Below, in pieces: positions 17,388 to 25,111 of a stretch of DNA of 64,000 nucleotides (position 1 is its first letter; each line of letters opens with the position of its first letter). The position numbers and the translations under genes were made by a program. The notes below the pieces were generated by a model. The model saw only the letters and a program-made list of their open reading frames with translations, had not been told where the DNA came from and searched no databases. This stretch comes from Clostridium sp. 1001271B_151109_B4 (GTDB lineage Bacteria; Bacillota; Clostridia; Clostridiales; Clostridiaceae): positions 19,528-83,527 of the forward strand of contig NZ_JADPBQ010000016.1 in NCBI RefSeq assembly GCF_015670405.1, in the 5' to 3' direction.

Positions 17388-18206
17388 CTAGGAAATTTTA
17401 TTTACAACCTCACTTAAAACTTTACCTATAGAATCATTAATAACTAAATCAGCCTTATTATCAGCCGAAGTTGAACTTTTATTTATAAGAATAAGATTTT
17501 TTCCTTTAAAGTAATCAATAAGCCCAGCAGCAGGATAAACAACAAGTGAAGTTCCACCTATAATTAATGTATCAGCATTTGTAATGGCATTTACAGCACC
17601 TCTAATGATATTATCATCTAGTCCTTCTTCATAAAGAACAACATCAGGTTTAACACTACCACCGCATTTAGTACAAGTAGGCACACCTTTAGATTCTAGA
17701 ATAAATTTTTCGTCATAAAAAGCATGACATTTAGTACAATAATTTCTTAAAACAGAACCATGAAGTTCAAATACAGTTTTGTTACCGGCAGCTTGATGAA
17801 GTCCATCAATATTTTGAGTAACGATAGCTTTTAATTTACCCATTTCTTCAAGTTTAGCTAATGCAATATGACCAGCATTAGGTTTTGCATCGGGATATAT
17901 TAGTTTAGATTTATAAAAGTTAAAAAATTGCTCAGGATATCTTATATAAAAACTATGAGAAACTAATTGTTCTGGAGTAAAAGTAACATTAAGCTTTTCA
18001 TTAAATAATCCATTAGAGCTTCTAAAGTCAGGAATTCCACTTTCAGTTGATTCTGATAACGAAGTCCTTAAATCTGACATAAATATTCCTCCTGAACTTC
18101 TAAAGTCAGGGATACCACTTTCGCAACTACATCCAGCTCCACCAAAGAATACTATGTTATCACTATTTCTAATTATTTCAGCAAGTTGTTTTATTTTATC
18201 ATCCAC
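17388..18206 (-). CDS. cobB: Chimeric SIR2-family NAD-dependent deacylase; 5' end supplied by an integrated element
   Basis: Sirtuin hallmarks are present: GGAGCSCESGIPDFRSS, QNIDGLHQAAG, the catalytic His in FELHGS, two CTKC zinc pairs and GGTSLVVYP. Only the part from about 18050 leftward belongs to the original chromosomal gene. The first 55 or so codons, the ribosome site and a TATAAT-like sequence (18233-18238) lie inside the element. The junction leaves two copies of ESGIPDFRSS separated by about 20 residues in the NAD-binding loop, making the protein 29 residues longer than the rebuilt ancestor. GTG 18206 fits the AAAGGAAG site better than GTG 18215. Activity of the chimera is uncertain. 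Confidence 0.9.
   Translation of the reverse strand: MDDKIKQLAEIIRNSDNIVFFGGAGCSCESGIPDFRSSGGIFMSDLRTSLSESTESGIPDFRSSNGLFNEKLNVTFTPEQLVSHSFYIRYPEQFFNFYKSKLIYPDAKPNAGHIALAKLEEMGKLKAIVTQNIDGLHQAAGNKTVFELHGSVLRNYCTKCHAFYDEKFILESKGVPTCTKCGGSVKPDVVLYEEGLDDNIIRGAVNAITNADTLIIGGTSLVVYPAAGLIDYFKGKNLILINKSSTSADNKADLVINDSIGKVLSEVVNKIS
18043..18050. repeat. Left attachment core (attL), TCAGTTGA
   Basis: The eight bases recur in the same orientation at 32610-32617. On the coding strand of SIR2 they read TCAACTGA, the Ser-Thr-Glu codons of the NAD loop. Short identical cores like this are normal for large serine recombinases. The exact crossover dinucleotide inside the core cannot be read. Confidence 0.85.
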
Positions 18207-18232
18207 TAAAAACACTTCCTTTCTTTATTTCT

Positions 18233-18238
18233 ATTATA
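18233..18238 (-). promoter_or_regulatory. Candidate promoter -10 of the chimeric SIR2 gene (element-borne)
   Basis: TATAAT on the minus strand lies about 27 bases before the GTG start, with a weak TAGATT -35 at 17-base spacing. It lies inside the element, so the element would supply transcription as well as the 5' coding end. Confidence 0.45.
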
Positions 18239-18284
18239 AACATTTAAAATAATAAAATCTATTTCAAGCTATCAATATATTAAA

Positions 18285-18326
18285 AGTATCACAGTGAGCT
18301 ATAGAGAAGTATCACAATGAGCCATA
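18285..18326. repeat. Two direct repeats (AGTATCACARTGAGCYATA) near the left end
   Basis: Nineteen-base copies at 18285-18303 and 18308-18326 differ at two positions and have a 23-base period. They lie between the divergent SIR2 start and the first RHH gene. They could be operators for that regulator, iterons of a replication origin or recombinase arm sites; sequence alone does not decide. Confidence 0.7.
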
Positions 18327-18505
18327 ATCTAATACTTACTATATCTATATTTAACTTATTAGTATATAGTATTAGACTAATTGGAAAGTAAATTTCCTAT
18401 GGCTTTATTTTTTAAATTATTATAGTCTACTTTAGTTTAGTCTATGCAAATAACGCTAAGTGATGTATAATGATATTAAGATGATTCACTGGGAGGTACT
18501 TAAAA

Positions 18506-18700
18506 ATGGCAATTAAAAATAGAAAGAGATTGAGTACATCTTTAAGTTATGAACACTTTGAGTTTTTAACAGAAGTATGCGATAAGAATAAGCAAAAGCA
18601 AAGTGTAATAATTGAAATGGGATTAGAGTTATTAAAAAAGGAAATAGAAAATAAAAATCTATATGAGATAATGGAATCATTAGAAACTGATAAGAAATAA
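18506..18700 (+). CDS. Ribbon-helix-helix-like small DNA-binding protein
   Basis: The 64-residue protein has the beta-helix-helix pattern of CopG/Arc proteins: RKRLSTSLSYEHFEFLTEVC, then KQSVIIEMGLELLKKEIEN. GGGAGG precedes the ATG. It is the first rightward gene of the element, beside direct repeats, which suits a copy-control or lysogeny-type regulator. The regulator role is inferred. Confidence 0.65.
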   Translation: MAIKNRKRLSTSLSYEHFEFLTEVCDKNKQKQSVIIEMGLELLKKEIENKNLYEIMESLETDKK

Positions 18701-18720
18701 AAAAACTTGTCAGTTTTTAT
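18684..18720 (+). terminator. Terminator overlapping the stop of the RHH gene
   Basis: AAACTGATAAG (18684-18694) pairs with CTTGTCAGTTT (18706-18716) with one G-U and is followed by TTATTTTTTT. Confidence 0.65.
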
Positions 18721-18730
18721 TTTTTTACTT

Positions 18731-18784
18731 TACAGTAACGTCACTATGTGTTATTATATGTGTATAGTAACGCATAATAACATC
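18731..18784. repeat. Inverted and direct repeats upstream of the HTH replication-type gene
   Basis: TGTTATTAT (about 18751-18759) and ATAATAACA (about 18774-18782) form an inverted repeat. AGTAACG occurs twice (about 18733 and 18765) in direct orientation. The 54 bases immediately precede the ribosome site of the gene at 18808 and may be an operator or origin site. Confidence 0.5.
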
Positions 18785-18807
18785 ACCAAGAAGGGAGGGA
18801 ATAACAA

Positions 18808-19725
18808 ATGCAATTCTTAAAATTATCTTATGAATTAATAACTGATAAAAATATCACATCTAATGAATTTAGAATATATACATATCTAATGAGCCTATAC
18901 AATGAGAAGCTAGGTTGTTCATTCCCTTCTATAGAAGTAATTGCAGAAAGAACTACTATATCAATAGCAACTGTGAAAAGAAGTATTAAAAAGCTAGTTG
19001 AGCTTGGTTATATGGTAGTAAAAAAGCAAAAAGCAAAGGTTGGTAACTTTAATAAGTATACTAACTTTAAGCATTTAGCTTCAGATAAAAAAACAGTAAC
19101 AAAGATACAAAAAACAGACGTTAAAAATGGAAATCCAATAGACTCAAATGCTGAAATTCCAGTGAAAGGACAAATTCATATATCTGAAGTAGTAGAAGAA
19201 GTTGAAAAAGTTAAAATATTGACACCAATAGAAAGAAAGGAGTATGACCAACTTAATAATGCTTCAGTTAGGATTGCAAGAAAATATACTGATATTGATG
19301 GTAATGGGTATGTAATATCAATATTAGCTTGTTTAGATAGTGAAATAGTAAGAGAAGCTGGATATAGATTCAAAAATCAACTAGAGTTAGGAAAGCTTAA
19401 GTTAAATTGTGTATCTAACTTTTTAAGAGTTGTTGTTGATAAATATTTTGAGAAAGGGGTAGATTTCCCAAGTAAAGCATTTAATATGCTTAAAAAATAT
19501 AACTATGTTACGTTTCAACCATCTGATTCGAAATCAGCGATGATTTTAGAAGAGAGAGAAATGTATATGAATGCTCAAGAAACTAGTGAGGAATACGTTG
19601 AAAGAATTAATAGAGAGCTACGATTATCAGATAAGATAATAGGTAGAACAAAGTGTGTTATAGAAAATAAGACAGAAACATTAGATTTTAATGGAATAAT
19701 TATTGGAGATAATATTATAGCTTAA
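18808..19725 (+). CDS. HTH protein, probable replication initiator or replisome organiser
   Basis: In the 305-residue protein, residues 1-75 form a winged-helix HTH_36-type domain (ITSNEFRIYTYLMSLYNEKL, FPSIEVIAERTTISIATVKR, IKKLVELGYMVVKKQ). This domain opens many plasmid, satellite and phage replication proteins. The rest is charged and contains SNFLRVVVDKYFEKG, similar in character to DnaD- or RepA-type C-terminal parts but not recognised with confidence. GGGAGG precedes the ATG. Position and fold suggest replication of the excised element; this is inference. Confidence 0.65.
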   Translation: MQFLKLSYELITDKNITSNEFRIYTYLMSLYNEKLGCSFPSIEVIAERTTISIATVKRSIKKLVELGYMVVKKQKAKVGNFNKYTNFKHLASDKKTVTKIQKTDVKNGNPIDSNAEIPVKGQIHISEVVEEVEKVKILTPIERKEYDQLNNASVRIARKYTDIDGNGYVISILACLDSEIVREAGYRFKNQLELGKLKLNCVSNFLRVVVDKYFEKGVDFPSKAFNMLKKYNYVTFQPSDSKSAMILEEREMYMNAQETSEEYVERINRELRLSDKIIGRTKCVIENKTETLDFNGIIIGDNIIA

Positions 19726-19741
19726 AATAAAAAAGCACTCC

Positions 19742-19787
19742 CAAGGTGGAAGCACTCTTAACTCGCAATTAAGATTTTAACACCTTG
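19742..19787 (+). other. Structured RNA hairpin upstream of small ORF
   Basis: CAAGGTG (19742-19748) pairs with CACCTTG (19781-19787), and an inner stem CTTAA/TTAAG (19757-19761 with 19769-19773) lies inside. There is no T run, so it is not a plain terminator. It sits just before an AAGGAGG site. Confidence 0.5.
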
Positions 19788-19814
19788 ATAAATAGAAAGC
19801 AAGGAGGAAAAGGT

Positions 19815-19916
19815 ATGTCAATATATTGTCTAATAGCCTATGTTGAAGAAGTTGGAATAGAAAATGCAACTTTTCAGGGGTTAAGACTATGGAAAAAATC
19901 AAAATGGAGAGATTAA
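19815..19916 (+). CDS. Possible 33-residue peptide
   Basis: An ATG with an excellent AAGGAGG site opens a 33-codon frame (MSIYCLIAYVEEVGIENATF, then QGLRLWKKSKWRD). It is too short to classify. The hairpin upstream and the good ribosome site are the only support. It could be a translated leader or a truncated gene. Confidence 0.4.
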   Translation: MSIYCLIAYVEEVGIENATFQGLRLWKKSKWRD

Positions 19917-20271
19917 TATATTTTAAAATAATTCAAATATAGAAAGATATGATTGGTAAGTAAAATCTAAAAATATAACAAGTTTATATGTTAAGAAAAA
20001 ATTTTAAATTATTTTTCATATGATATTAGGTTTGTAGTAACAAATATTAAACGTAAGATGATATTAAAAAATAATAATGTAGAAGTTGGATTTATCCAAC
20101 TTCTTTTTATTTAAGTTGATGATTATTTTCATCAATTTTTTTATACAGTAGGTTTGTATAACTATATGTAAAACAAATTAAATTATGATCTTGTTTTACG
20201 TTTTGAAGCAGTAGATTCGGATAATCCTAATGTAGAAGAATTTTAAATATAAAAAAGGAGAAGTATACTTT
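19917..20271. other. Intergenic region inside the element
   Basis: AT-rich and without a convincing gene. It holds a terminator at 20081-20112 and ends with AAAAGGAG for the RHH gene at 20272. Confidence 0.5.
20081..20112 (+). terminator. Rho-independent terminator
   Basis: AGAAGTTGGA (20081-20090) pairs with TCCAACTTCT (20095-20104) around a 4-base loop, followed by TTTTATTT. Confidence 0.8.
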
Positions 20272-20427
20272 ATGAAAAAAAGAGAAGCAACAGTAACAAT
20301 TAGATGTAGCGAACAATTACGAAAGGAATTTAAGATAGCTTGTATTGCAACAGATACAAAAGCAACGGATGTAATTGAAAGGGCTATGAAAGAATTTATT
20401 GAAAAAGTAAATGGAGGTAAGAACTAA
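20272..20427 (+). CDS. Small ribbon-helix-helix protein
   Basis: The 51-residue protein has an Arc/CopG-like pattern: a basic strand KREATVTIRCSEQLRKEFK, then KATDVIERAMKEFIEKVN. AAAAGGAG precedes the ATG. Its stop overlaps the next start (TAATG), so the two are translationally coupled. A plasmid- or satellite-type regulator is likely; its target is unknown. Confidence 0.7.
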   Translation: MKKREATVTIRCSEQLRKEFKIACIATDTKATDVIERAMKEFIEKVNGGKN

Positions 20428-20693
20428 TGAAAGGATTAGCGACAAGAAATAACTTAAACAAAAAGAAAGAAGCTCTAGAATCAATTGAAAAGTTAAAAGA
20501 GTCTTATAAGTTAGCAGTAAAAACTAAGGAATATTATTCAAAACTATGGGAGGAAGAAGAAGAAAACCAATTTAAACAACATAGATACCTAGAAATTTTT
20601 ATAGATTATAAAAGAGTAGAAGAACAAACTAAAGAAAAGTTAATAGCTTTATTGGGGGAATGTGAGTTAACTTTTGAAGAATTAGAAGGTTAA
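20427..20693 (+). CDS. Small coiled-coil protein, unknown
   Basis: This 88-residue, highly charged helical protein (KKKEALESIEKLKESYKLAV) is coupled to the preceding RHH gene by a TAATG overlap. GGAGG precedes the start. No family is recognised. Co-translation suggests it works with the RHH protein. Confidence 0.65.
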   Translation: MKGLATRNNLNKKKEALESIEKLKESYKLAVKTKEYYSKLWEEEEENQFKQHRYLEIFIDYKRVEEQTKEKLIALLGECELTFEELEG

Positions 20694-20705
20694 ACAATAA
20701 GCTAA

Positions 20706-20729
20706 TGCTGGAGTGACAAAAGCTCCAGC
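20706..20729 (+). other. Hairpin before the helicase gene
   Basis: GCTGGAG (20707-20713) pairs with CTCCAGC (about 20722-20728) with no T run. A similar hairpin with a GTGA-containing loop lies at 23435-23469 before another small gene, so both may be element-specific RNA elements. Confidence 0.45.
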
Positions 20730-20756
20730 TAGGTTATACAAAAGATGGAGGAATTT

Positions 20757-22145
20757 ATGGATAGATTAGAGAGTTATAAAAGAGTATTAGCAGATATAGA
20801 GAGTGGACATATTGCTTATGATAGTAAATTGTTAAGCATAGTAAAGGGAGTTATTAGTTCATTATCTCCTGAGTTAGAAATTAGAGCTATGGATGAGATT
20901 AGAAAATATAAGACTCTTAATGAGTTATGGCATGAAAGAGGTTATAGAGTATCTAATGGAATTAGTCTTATTGTAGCACCTTGTGGAAGTGGAAAAACAT
21001 ATTTTACATTTAATACATTAATTCAAGGGGAGAAATTAGAAAATATAATTTACTTGTGTGATACATCAAATCTTAAAAGAGCAGTTAGATTAGATAAGGA
21101 CTATTCACATTTGTGCAGATTCTATAGTAAGAATGATGATAATAATGTAGTTAATAACTCTATAGAGTTTGGTGAAGGATTTGGAGAAAACAAAATAACT
21201 GTAATGACTTATGCACAATTTGGATATTATGCAAAAAGAAATCCCGATTCATTTAGAAAGATAAAACTTATTGTAATGGATGAAGCTCATCAGCTAGTTG
21301 ATTATAGAATGAAATTTGATAATGAAGATTCAGATATGTATGAGGTTGCTATTGAAAAGATTAAGTCGTTAAGTAGACAAGCTAAGGTTGTAATGTTATC
21401 GGCAACACCTGAATTAATAACATATAATAAAGGATTTAAAGTACCTACTACTTATGATTTTAGTAATGAACCTGAAATAAAAAGATTAAGAGAAAATATA
21501 GTAATACCATATAGAACCAATAGAGAAATAAAGAAAGTTATAAAAGATTTTAAAAAAGTTACTACTAGAACTGGTGTTAAGATGTTAGTTTATACAGATA
21601 GGATTGCTACTGTAAATGATATTGTGAAAACCTGCTTTAATGAAGGGGTAAGGGCAGTTGGTCTATGGAGTTTAAATAATAAAGAAAATGCAATGAGTAC
21701 ACATCAATTAGAAGTATTAGAATCAGTTGTTAAAGATGGAATGATTCCTGATAATATTGATATTTTAATAATAAATGCTTCATTACAAACTGGAATAAAC
21801 ATAAAGAATAATGATATAGATTGGGTTCTAGTAAATTCAACTAATAAAACAACTCAGATTCAAGCAAGAAGCAGAGTTAGAAAAGATATTGACAGATTAT
21901 ATCTAAAGTCTGATGATTCTGAAATATCTAATGATATTGAGTTAGATGAAAAGTGGTTAAATAGACCATTAACTTCTAATGATAAGAAAGAATTAAGCAA
22001 TGAAATTCAACTTTATGATGAAAGGGGAAGGCTTATAAAGTGGAAGGGGTTATCACTAAGATTAATTGAGCAAGGCTATAAAATAGAAGATTTAACAAAA
22101 GTAATTGAAGGGAAAAGAGTAAGGATAAGCATTATTAACATTTAA
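20757..22145 (+). CDS. SF2 DEAD/DEAH-box helicase-like protein
   Basis: In 462 residues, motif I is APCGSGKT (Lys80), motif II MDEAH (Asp175), motif III LSATPE and motif VI QIQARSRVR near residue 375. These are the ATP-binding and coupling motifs of superfamily 2 helicases. No nuclease or accessory domain is seen. ATG 20757 is used because GGAGGA at 20747-20752 lies inside the frame that opens at ATG 20745; the latter remains possible. Location after replication-type genes suggests DNA unwinding for the element, but anti-phage activity is an alternative. Confidence 0.8.
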   Translation: MDRLESYKRVLADIESGHIAYDSKLLSIVKGVISSLSPELEIRAMDEIRKYKTLNELWHERGYRVSNGISLIVAPCGSGKTYFTFNTLIQGEKLENIIYLCDTSNLKRAVRLDKDYSHLCRFYSKNDDNNVVNNSIEFGEGFGENKITVMTYAQFGYYAKRNPDSFRKIKLIVMDEAHQLVDYRMKFDNEDSDMYEVAIEKIKSLSRQAKVVMLSATPELITYNKGFKVPTTYDFSNEPEIKRLRENIVIPYRTNREIKKVIKDFKKVTTRTGVKMLVYTDRIATVNDIVKTCFNEGVRAVGLWSLNNKENAMSTHQLEVLESVVKDGMIPDNIDILIINASLQTGINIKNNDIDWVLVNSTNKTTQIQARSRVRKDIDRLYLKSDDSEISNDIELDEKWLNRPLTSNDKKELSNEIQLYDERGRLIKWKGLSLRLIEQGYKIEDLTKVIEGKRVRISIINI

Positions 22146-22488
22146 CACAACTTAATTATAGGTAACATTTCCGTGTCTAGCTATATATCTATAGTAAATC
22201 ACAGAAATGTTACCTGAAAAATCACTATTATTCACCAGCGAAACTTCGAGCATTTAAACTTGAACGAGCAAAGCGAGAGAAAGTTTATAATGTGAGATGC
22301 TGAGCTGAGAGGTTAAACCGATAGCTTTAAGCTCAAATAATGAGATATAGAGTCTTAATGAAAGTAGCAAATAGACACCTTTTAAAGATGTATAAATAAC
22401 CTTATTGTAAATGAAAAGAAGGAGGGAAGTTCACTGGATGCAGTATTAAGTTGCATCAAATATATACAATAAGGAGATAAAAAAGATT
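22146..22488. other. Structured non-coding stretch
   Basis: These 343 bases have no convincing gene but several hairpins: a perfect 12-base stem AGGTAACATTTC (22160-22171) with 22204-22215, AAACTT/AAGTTT (22256-22261 with 22281-22286) and GATGCA/TGCATC (about 22438-22455). Some of it is more GC-rich than its surroundings. It could be a leader, a small RNA or a cis site such as an origin. The gene at 22489 follows an AAGGAG site. Confidence 0.5.
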
Positions 22489-23337
22489 ATGAAATTAGAA
22501 GTGAATCTAGAATTAAAAACGTTTGAAGAGAGGTTGGCTCACATTGAAGAACTGGTTGAAAAAGGGAAATTAAATAGTATTACAAATGGACAAAAGGAGT
22601 TTATAGCTACATATTTATTAAAGAAAGCTCCAAGAGATAAAGTTATTAAAAAGAAATACTTACTTATGAGCAAGAACGAATTTGATACTTACATTGAAAG
22701 ACAAAGGGTTGGTTTAGAGGTAGACAATCCTAATGAGCCACTTAAGATATTTGTAGCTGAAAAAAATGATTATATAAATATGGATTGGAAAATTACTGAT
22801 GAGGATTTAATAGAAGAGTCTATAATGGGTTTAATATTAAGACAATATAAAATTTACAAGAATCTATTAGATGAGCTTCAGAAGGATGGAAAACTTAGTG
22901 TTAAGGCATATAGAAGATTAATGAGCAACATTAATGATGATATGTTACTTACTAAACAAATATGTAAGAGCGCTACTGAAAAAGAAAAACCTAAACAGTG
23001 GATTGGTGATAAGGTGGACTATGATGCTATTGATTACACTAATGAGAATCATGTAGAAGCTATTATAAGGTATATATATTTAAAAGGAGATATAATACCA
23101 GACAATATGATGTGTTTAATAGCCTATGATATATTAGTTACATTAGATGAAATGAAGAATAAAGGGTTGCTTACTGAGGAAGATATAATAATAGTTCATA
23201 TGATAAATGAAGGTTATACACTTAAGGAAATTAGTTCAAAAGCCAGAATTCAAGAGAGTGGAGTAAGAAAGAGATTTAAGAGGATTTGTCAGAAGATATC
23301 TAGATACAACGAACAAAAAATAAATACAAAAAAATAA
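22489..23337 (+). CDS. HTH protein, possible phage-type activator
   Basis: The 282-residue protein ends in a sigma-region-4-like helix-turn-helix at about residues 225-272 (LTEEDIIIVHMINEGYTLKE, then KARIQESGVRKRFKRICQ). The N-terminal 200 residues are helical and charged and not recognised. A C-terminal HTH of this type is found in phage late-gene activators and in some small terminase subunits. I prefer the activator reading, at low confidence. It starts the second half of the element. Confidence 0.6.
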   Translation: MKLEVNLELKTFEERLAHIEELVEKGKLNSITNGQKEFIATYLLKKAPRDKVIKKKYLLMSKNEFDTYIERQRVGLEVDNPNEPLKIFVAEKNDYINMDWKITDEDLIEESIMGLILRQYKIYKNLLDELQKDGKLSVKAYRRLMSNINDDMLLTKQICKSATEKEKPKQWIGDKVDYDAIDYTNENHVEAIIRYIYLKGDIIPDNMMCLIAYDILVTLDEMKNKGLLTEEDIIIVHMINEGYTLKEISSKARIQESGVRKRFKRICQKISRYNEQKINTKK

Positions 23338-23434
23338 AAAAAGTTCGTTTCTTTAGGACAAATATATGGAAAATATATACTATTAAAATTGAGGGAGGGA
23401 AGAGCTTTCCTCATAAATAGGAACGACCAAAACT

Positions 23435-23469
23435 ATTAAAGCTTCAGTGATTTTTGCTGGAGCTTTAAT
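23435..23469 (+). other. 13-base-pair hairpin before a small RHH gene
   Basis: ATTAAAGCTTCAG (23435-23447) pairs with CTGGAGCTTTAAT (23457-23469) with one G-U. The 3' side runs into A residues, not T, so it is not a normal terminator. It covers the region where a longer upstream start of the next gene would lie. Confidence 0.55.
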
Positions 23470-23494
23470 TATTAAAAAAAGGAGCAAGGAATAC

Positions 23495-23638
23495 GTGAAG
23501 AAAAAGAAACATCAATTGTTATTGAATATGACACAAGAAGAAAAAGAAGAATTTAAAGTAAATGCAGATAGTAATTTTATGACTTTAAGTCAGTATATTA
23601 GATGGTGTGTTCATCAGATGATAAAGAAAAATAAATAA
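23495..23638 (+). CDS. Small RHH-like protein (47 residues)
   Basis: GTG 23495 follows AAAAGGAGCAAGG at correct spacing; the in-frame ATG at 23447 is inside the hairpin and is rejected. The product (HQLLLNMTQEEKEEFKVNAD, then MTLSQYIRWCVHQMIKK) has the RHH pattern of plasmid mobilisation or regulatory proteins. Its function is unknown. Confidence 0.6.
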   Translation: MKKKKHQLLLNMTQEEKEEFKVNADSNFMTLSQYIRWCVHQMIKKNK

Positions 23639-24285
23639 TAGTTATCTAAAGGCTATAATTTCATAATAAATACTAAGGTATCTCCGAAAGACAACTAAAT
23701 TCCATATTTATAGCCTTCAAATAGCTATTACTATTTCCTTTCTTGTAGTGATAACTAGTCTAAGTTTCATATTAGAATCTATCTAGGAAGTGTAATCTAG
23801 TATTATTCATAATACTGATTGTGTTGGCTAGAGCATCATTAAATTGGTGCTCTAGATTAAGTATTGATATTGAAATAAAAATAGTAGGAGATTATGTAGT
23901 TATAGAAATATAAGTAATGATTACAAGTAAAGAGAGTGATGAAATAGATAATATAAATATGATTATAAATAATATTTGATGATGTGAAGAAAGGAAAAAT
24001 AGAAGTACGAGGTTAAATTCTATTGGAGTGGTTAACAATGGTAGGAATGACCTTCTTTTTTTTATCTTTACACTTAATAGAGTCACGCCCTGCAATAGAA
24101 TAAAATATGTGTGCTTTTTTATTCAATGAAATTAAGTAAGACAGATTAGAACAATTAAAGATAAAAGGCATAGAAAAAAACACGTTAAATTAGTGGTTAA
24201 AATCACAATTTCTAACGTGTCTTTTTTGTTATGAGATTAGCTTAGCATAAAAATAAATTTATTGTCAACAGAAAGGAGTAAAGTT
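23639..24285. other. 650-base non-coding stretch with hairpins inside the element
   Basis: No supported gene lies here. Structures seen are a 10-base long-range pairing AAGGCTATAA (23649-23658) with 23708-23717, a 10-base stem CTAGAGCATC (23828-23837) with 23846-23855, and a terminator at 24180-24226. In-frame fragments are too short or lack starts. A small RNA or a decayed gene would both fit. Confidence 0.5.
24180..24226 (+). terminator. Terminator inside the element
   Basis: ACACGTTA (24180-24187) pairs with TAACGTGT (24213-24220), flanked by A runs and CTTTTTTG, so it may work in both directions. It separates the non-coding stretch from the operon at 24286-26418. Confidence 0.7.
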
Positions 24286-24492
24286 TTGAAAAGGATTTAT
24301 AAAATAACATTTAAGGTTAGTTCTGATGAGAGAGAAGCAATTAATGAATTAATCAAAAGAAAACAATGTAGTTTATCAGATGCAATAAGAGAAAGTCTTC
24401 GTGAATATTATTCACTTCATGGTTTTGAGGGAAGTTATGATGTTACTGCAAATAGAGAAGTAAAAAAAGATAGAAAGTGGGAGCTTTACTAA
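24286..24492 (+). CDS. RHH-like small protein, first gene of the protease operon
   Basis: TTG 24286 follows GAAAGGAG at seven-base spacing and is preferred to the in-frame TTG at 24262. The 68-residue product has a strand-helix-helix layout (KITFKVSSDEREAINELI, then SLSDAIRESLREYYSLHGF). The next gene starts in an overlapping TAATG. Regulator or DNA-binding roles are inferred from the fold only. Confidence 0.6.
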   Translation: MKRIYKITFKVSSDEREAINELIKRKQCSLSDAIRESLREYYSLHGFEGSYDVTANREVKKDRKWELY

Positions 24493-24863
24493 TGGAAGAT
24501 AAGCTACAAGAACTACAAGAGTTTCATAGTGCTATAGGTTTCGATTTAGCAGAAAAAAGGAATGACTTAGAGTTATTAGCATCAAAAGAAGAAAGGAGAT
24601 ACTTTTTATGGCTAATAAAGACTATACCAAACATTACGAATGTAGATATTATTCCAATTACTACAATGGCAATGTTACTAGCTACAATAAGTAAGTTAAA
24701 TGCTTACATGGCTAAATGTGAGAATAATGTAGAGCTTTATCTTAAACTATTAGCTAAGAGAAATGAAAGTATAACTAAGCTAGACATGATAATGAAGAGT
24801 TATGGATTAACCAATACGACAAAAGATAAAATTTTTATTGCATATGAAAGTGAGGAAGGATGA
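24492..24863 (+). CDS. Hypothetical protein of the protease operon
   Basis: The 123-residue, mainly helical protein (MEDKLQELQEFHSAIGFDLA at the start) has no membrane segment. ATG 24492 overlaps the upstream stop; a GTG at 24477 is the alternative. It overlaps the next gene as well, so translation of the set is coupled. I do not recognise a family. Confidence 0.65.
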   Translation: MEDKLQELQEFHSAIGFDLAEKRNDLELLASKEERRYFLWLIKTIPNITNVDIIPITTMAMLLATISKLNAYMAKCENNVELYLKLLAKRNESITKLDMIMKSYGLTNTTKDKIFIAYESEEG

Positions 24864-25075
24864 TGACTAAAAAAATAGTTAAAAAGAATAGTAACAGTAG
24901 CGAAGATTATGTGTCATATCTAACTGGCGACTCACTTTTTGATTTGTTGAGAGAATTTTATAAAAGTCAGTATGGATTAGATAGTCCAGAGTGGAAGTCA
25001 ATTGTAGATAATGATAGAAGAATACAACTAGAGAAAAAGCGTAAGAAAATTAATGCTGATAGAAGATACAAATAA
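24860..25075 (+). CDS. Hypothetical small basic protein
   Basis: The 71-residue basic protein (KKIVKKNSNSSEDYVSYLTG near the start, KKRKKINADRRYK at the end) begins four bases before the preceding stop, at ATG 24860 or 24863, after GAGGAAGG. No family is recognised. Its basic tail could bind nucleic acid. Confidence 0.6.
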   Translation: MMTKKIVKKNSNSSEDYVSYLTGDSLFDLLREFYKSQYGLDSPEWKSIVDNDRRIQLEKKRKKINADRRYK

Positions 25076-25111
25076 ATCTAAAAATACTAAAGAAAAAGGA
25101 GAAATAATATT

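Noticed and set aside
23447..23638. Longer version of the small RHH gene starting at ATG 23447
   Set aside because: That ATG is inside a stable hairpin; GTG 23495 has the AAAAGGAG site at correct spacing.
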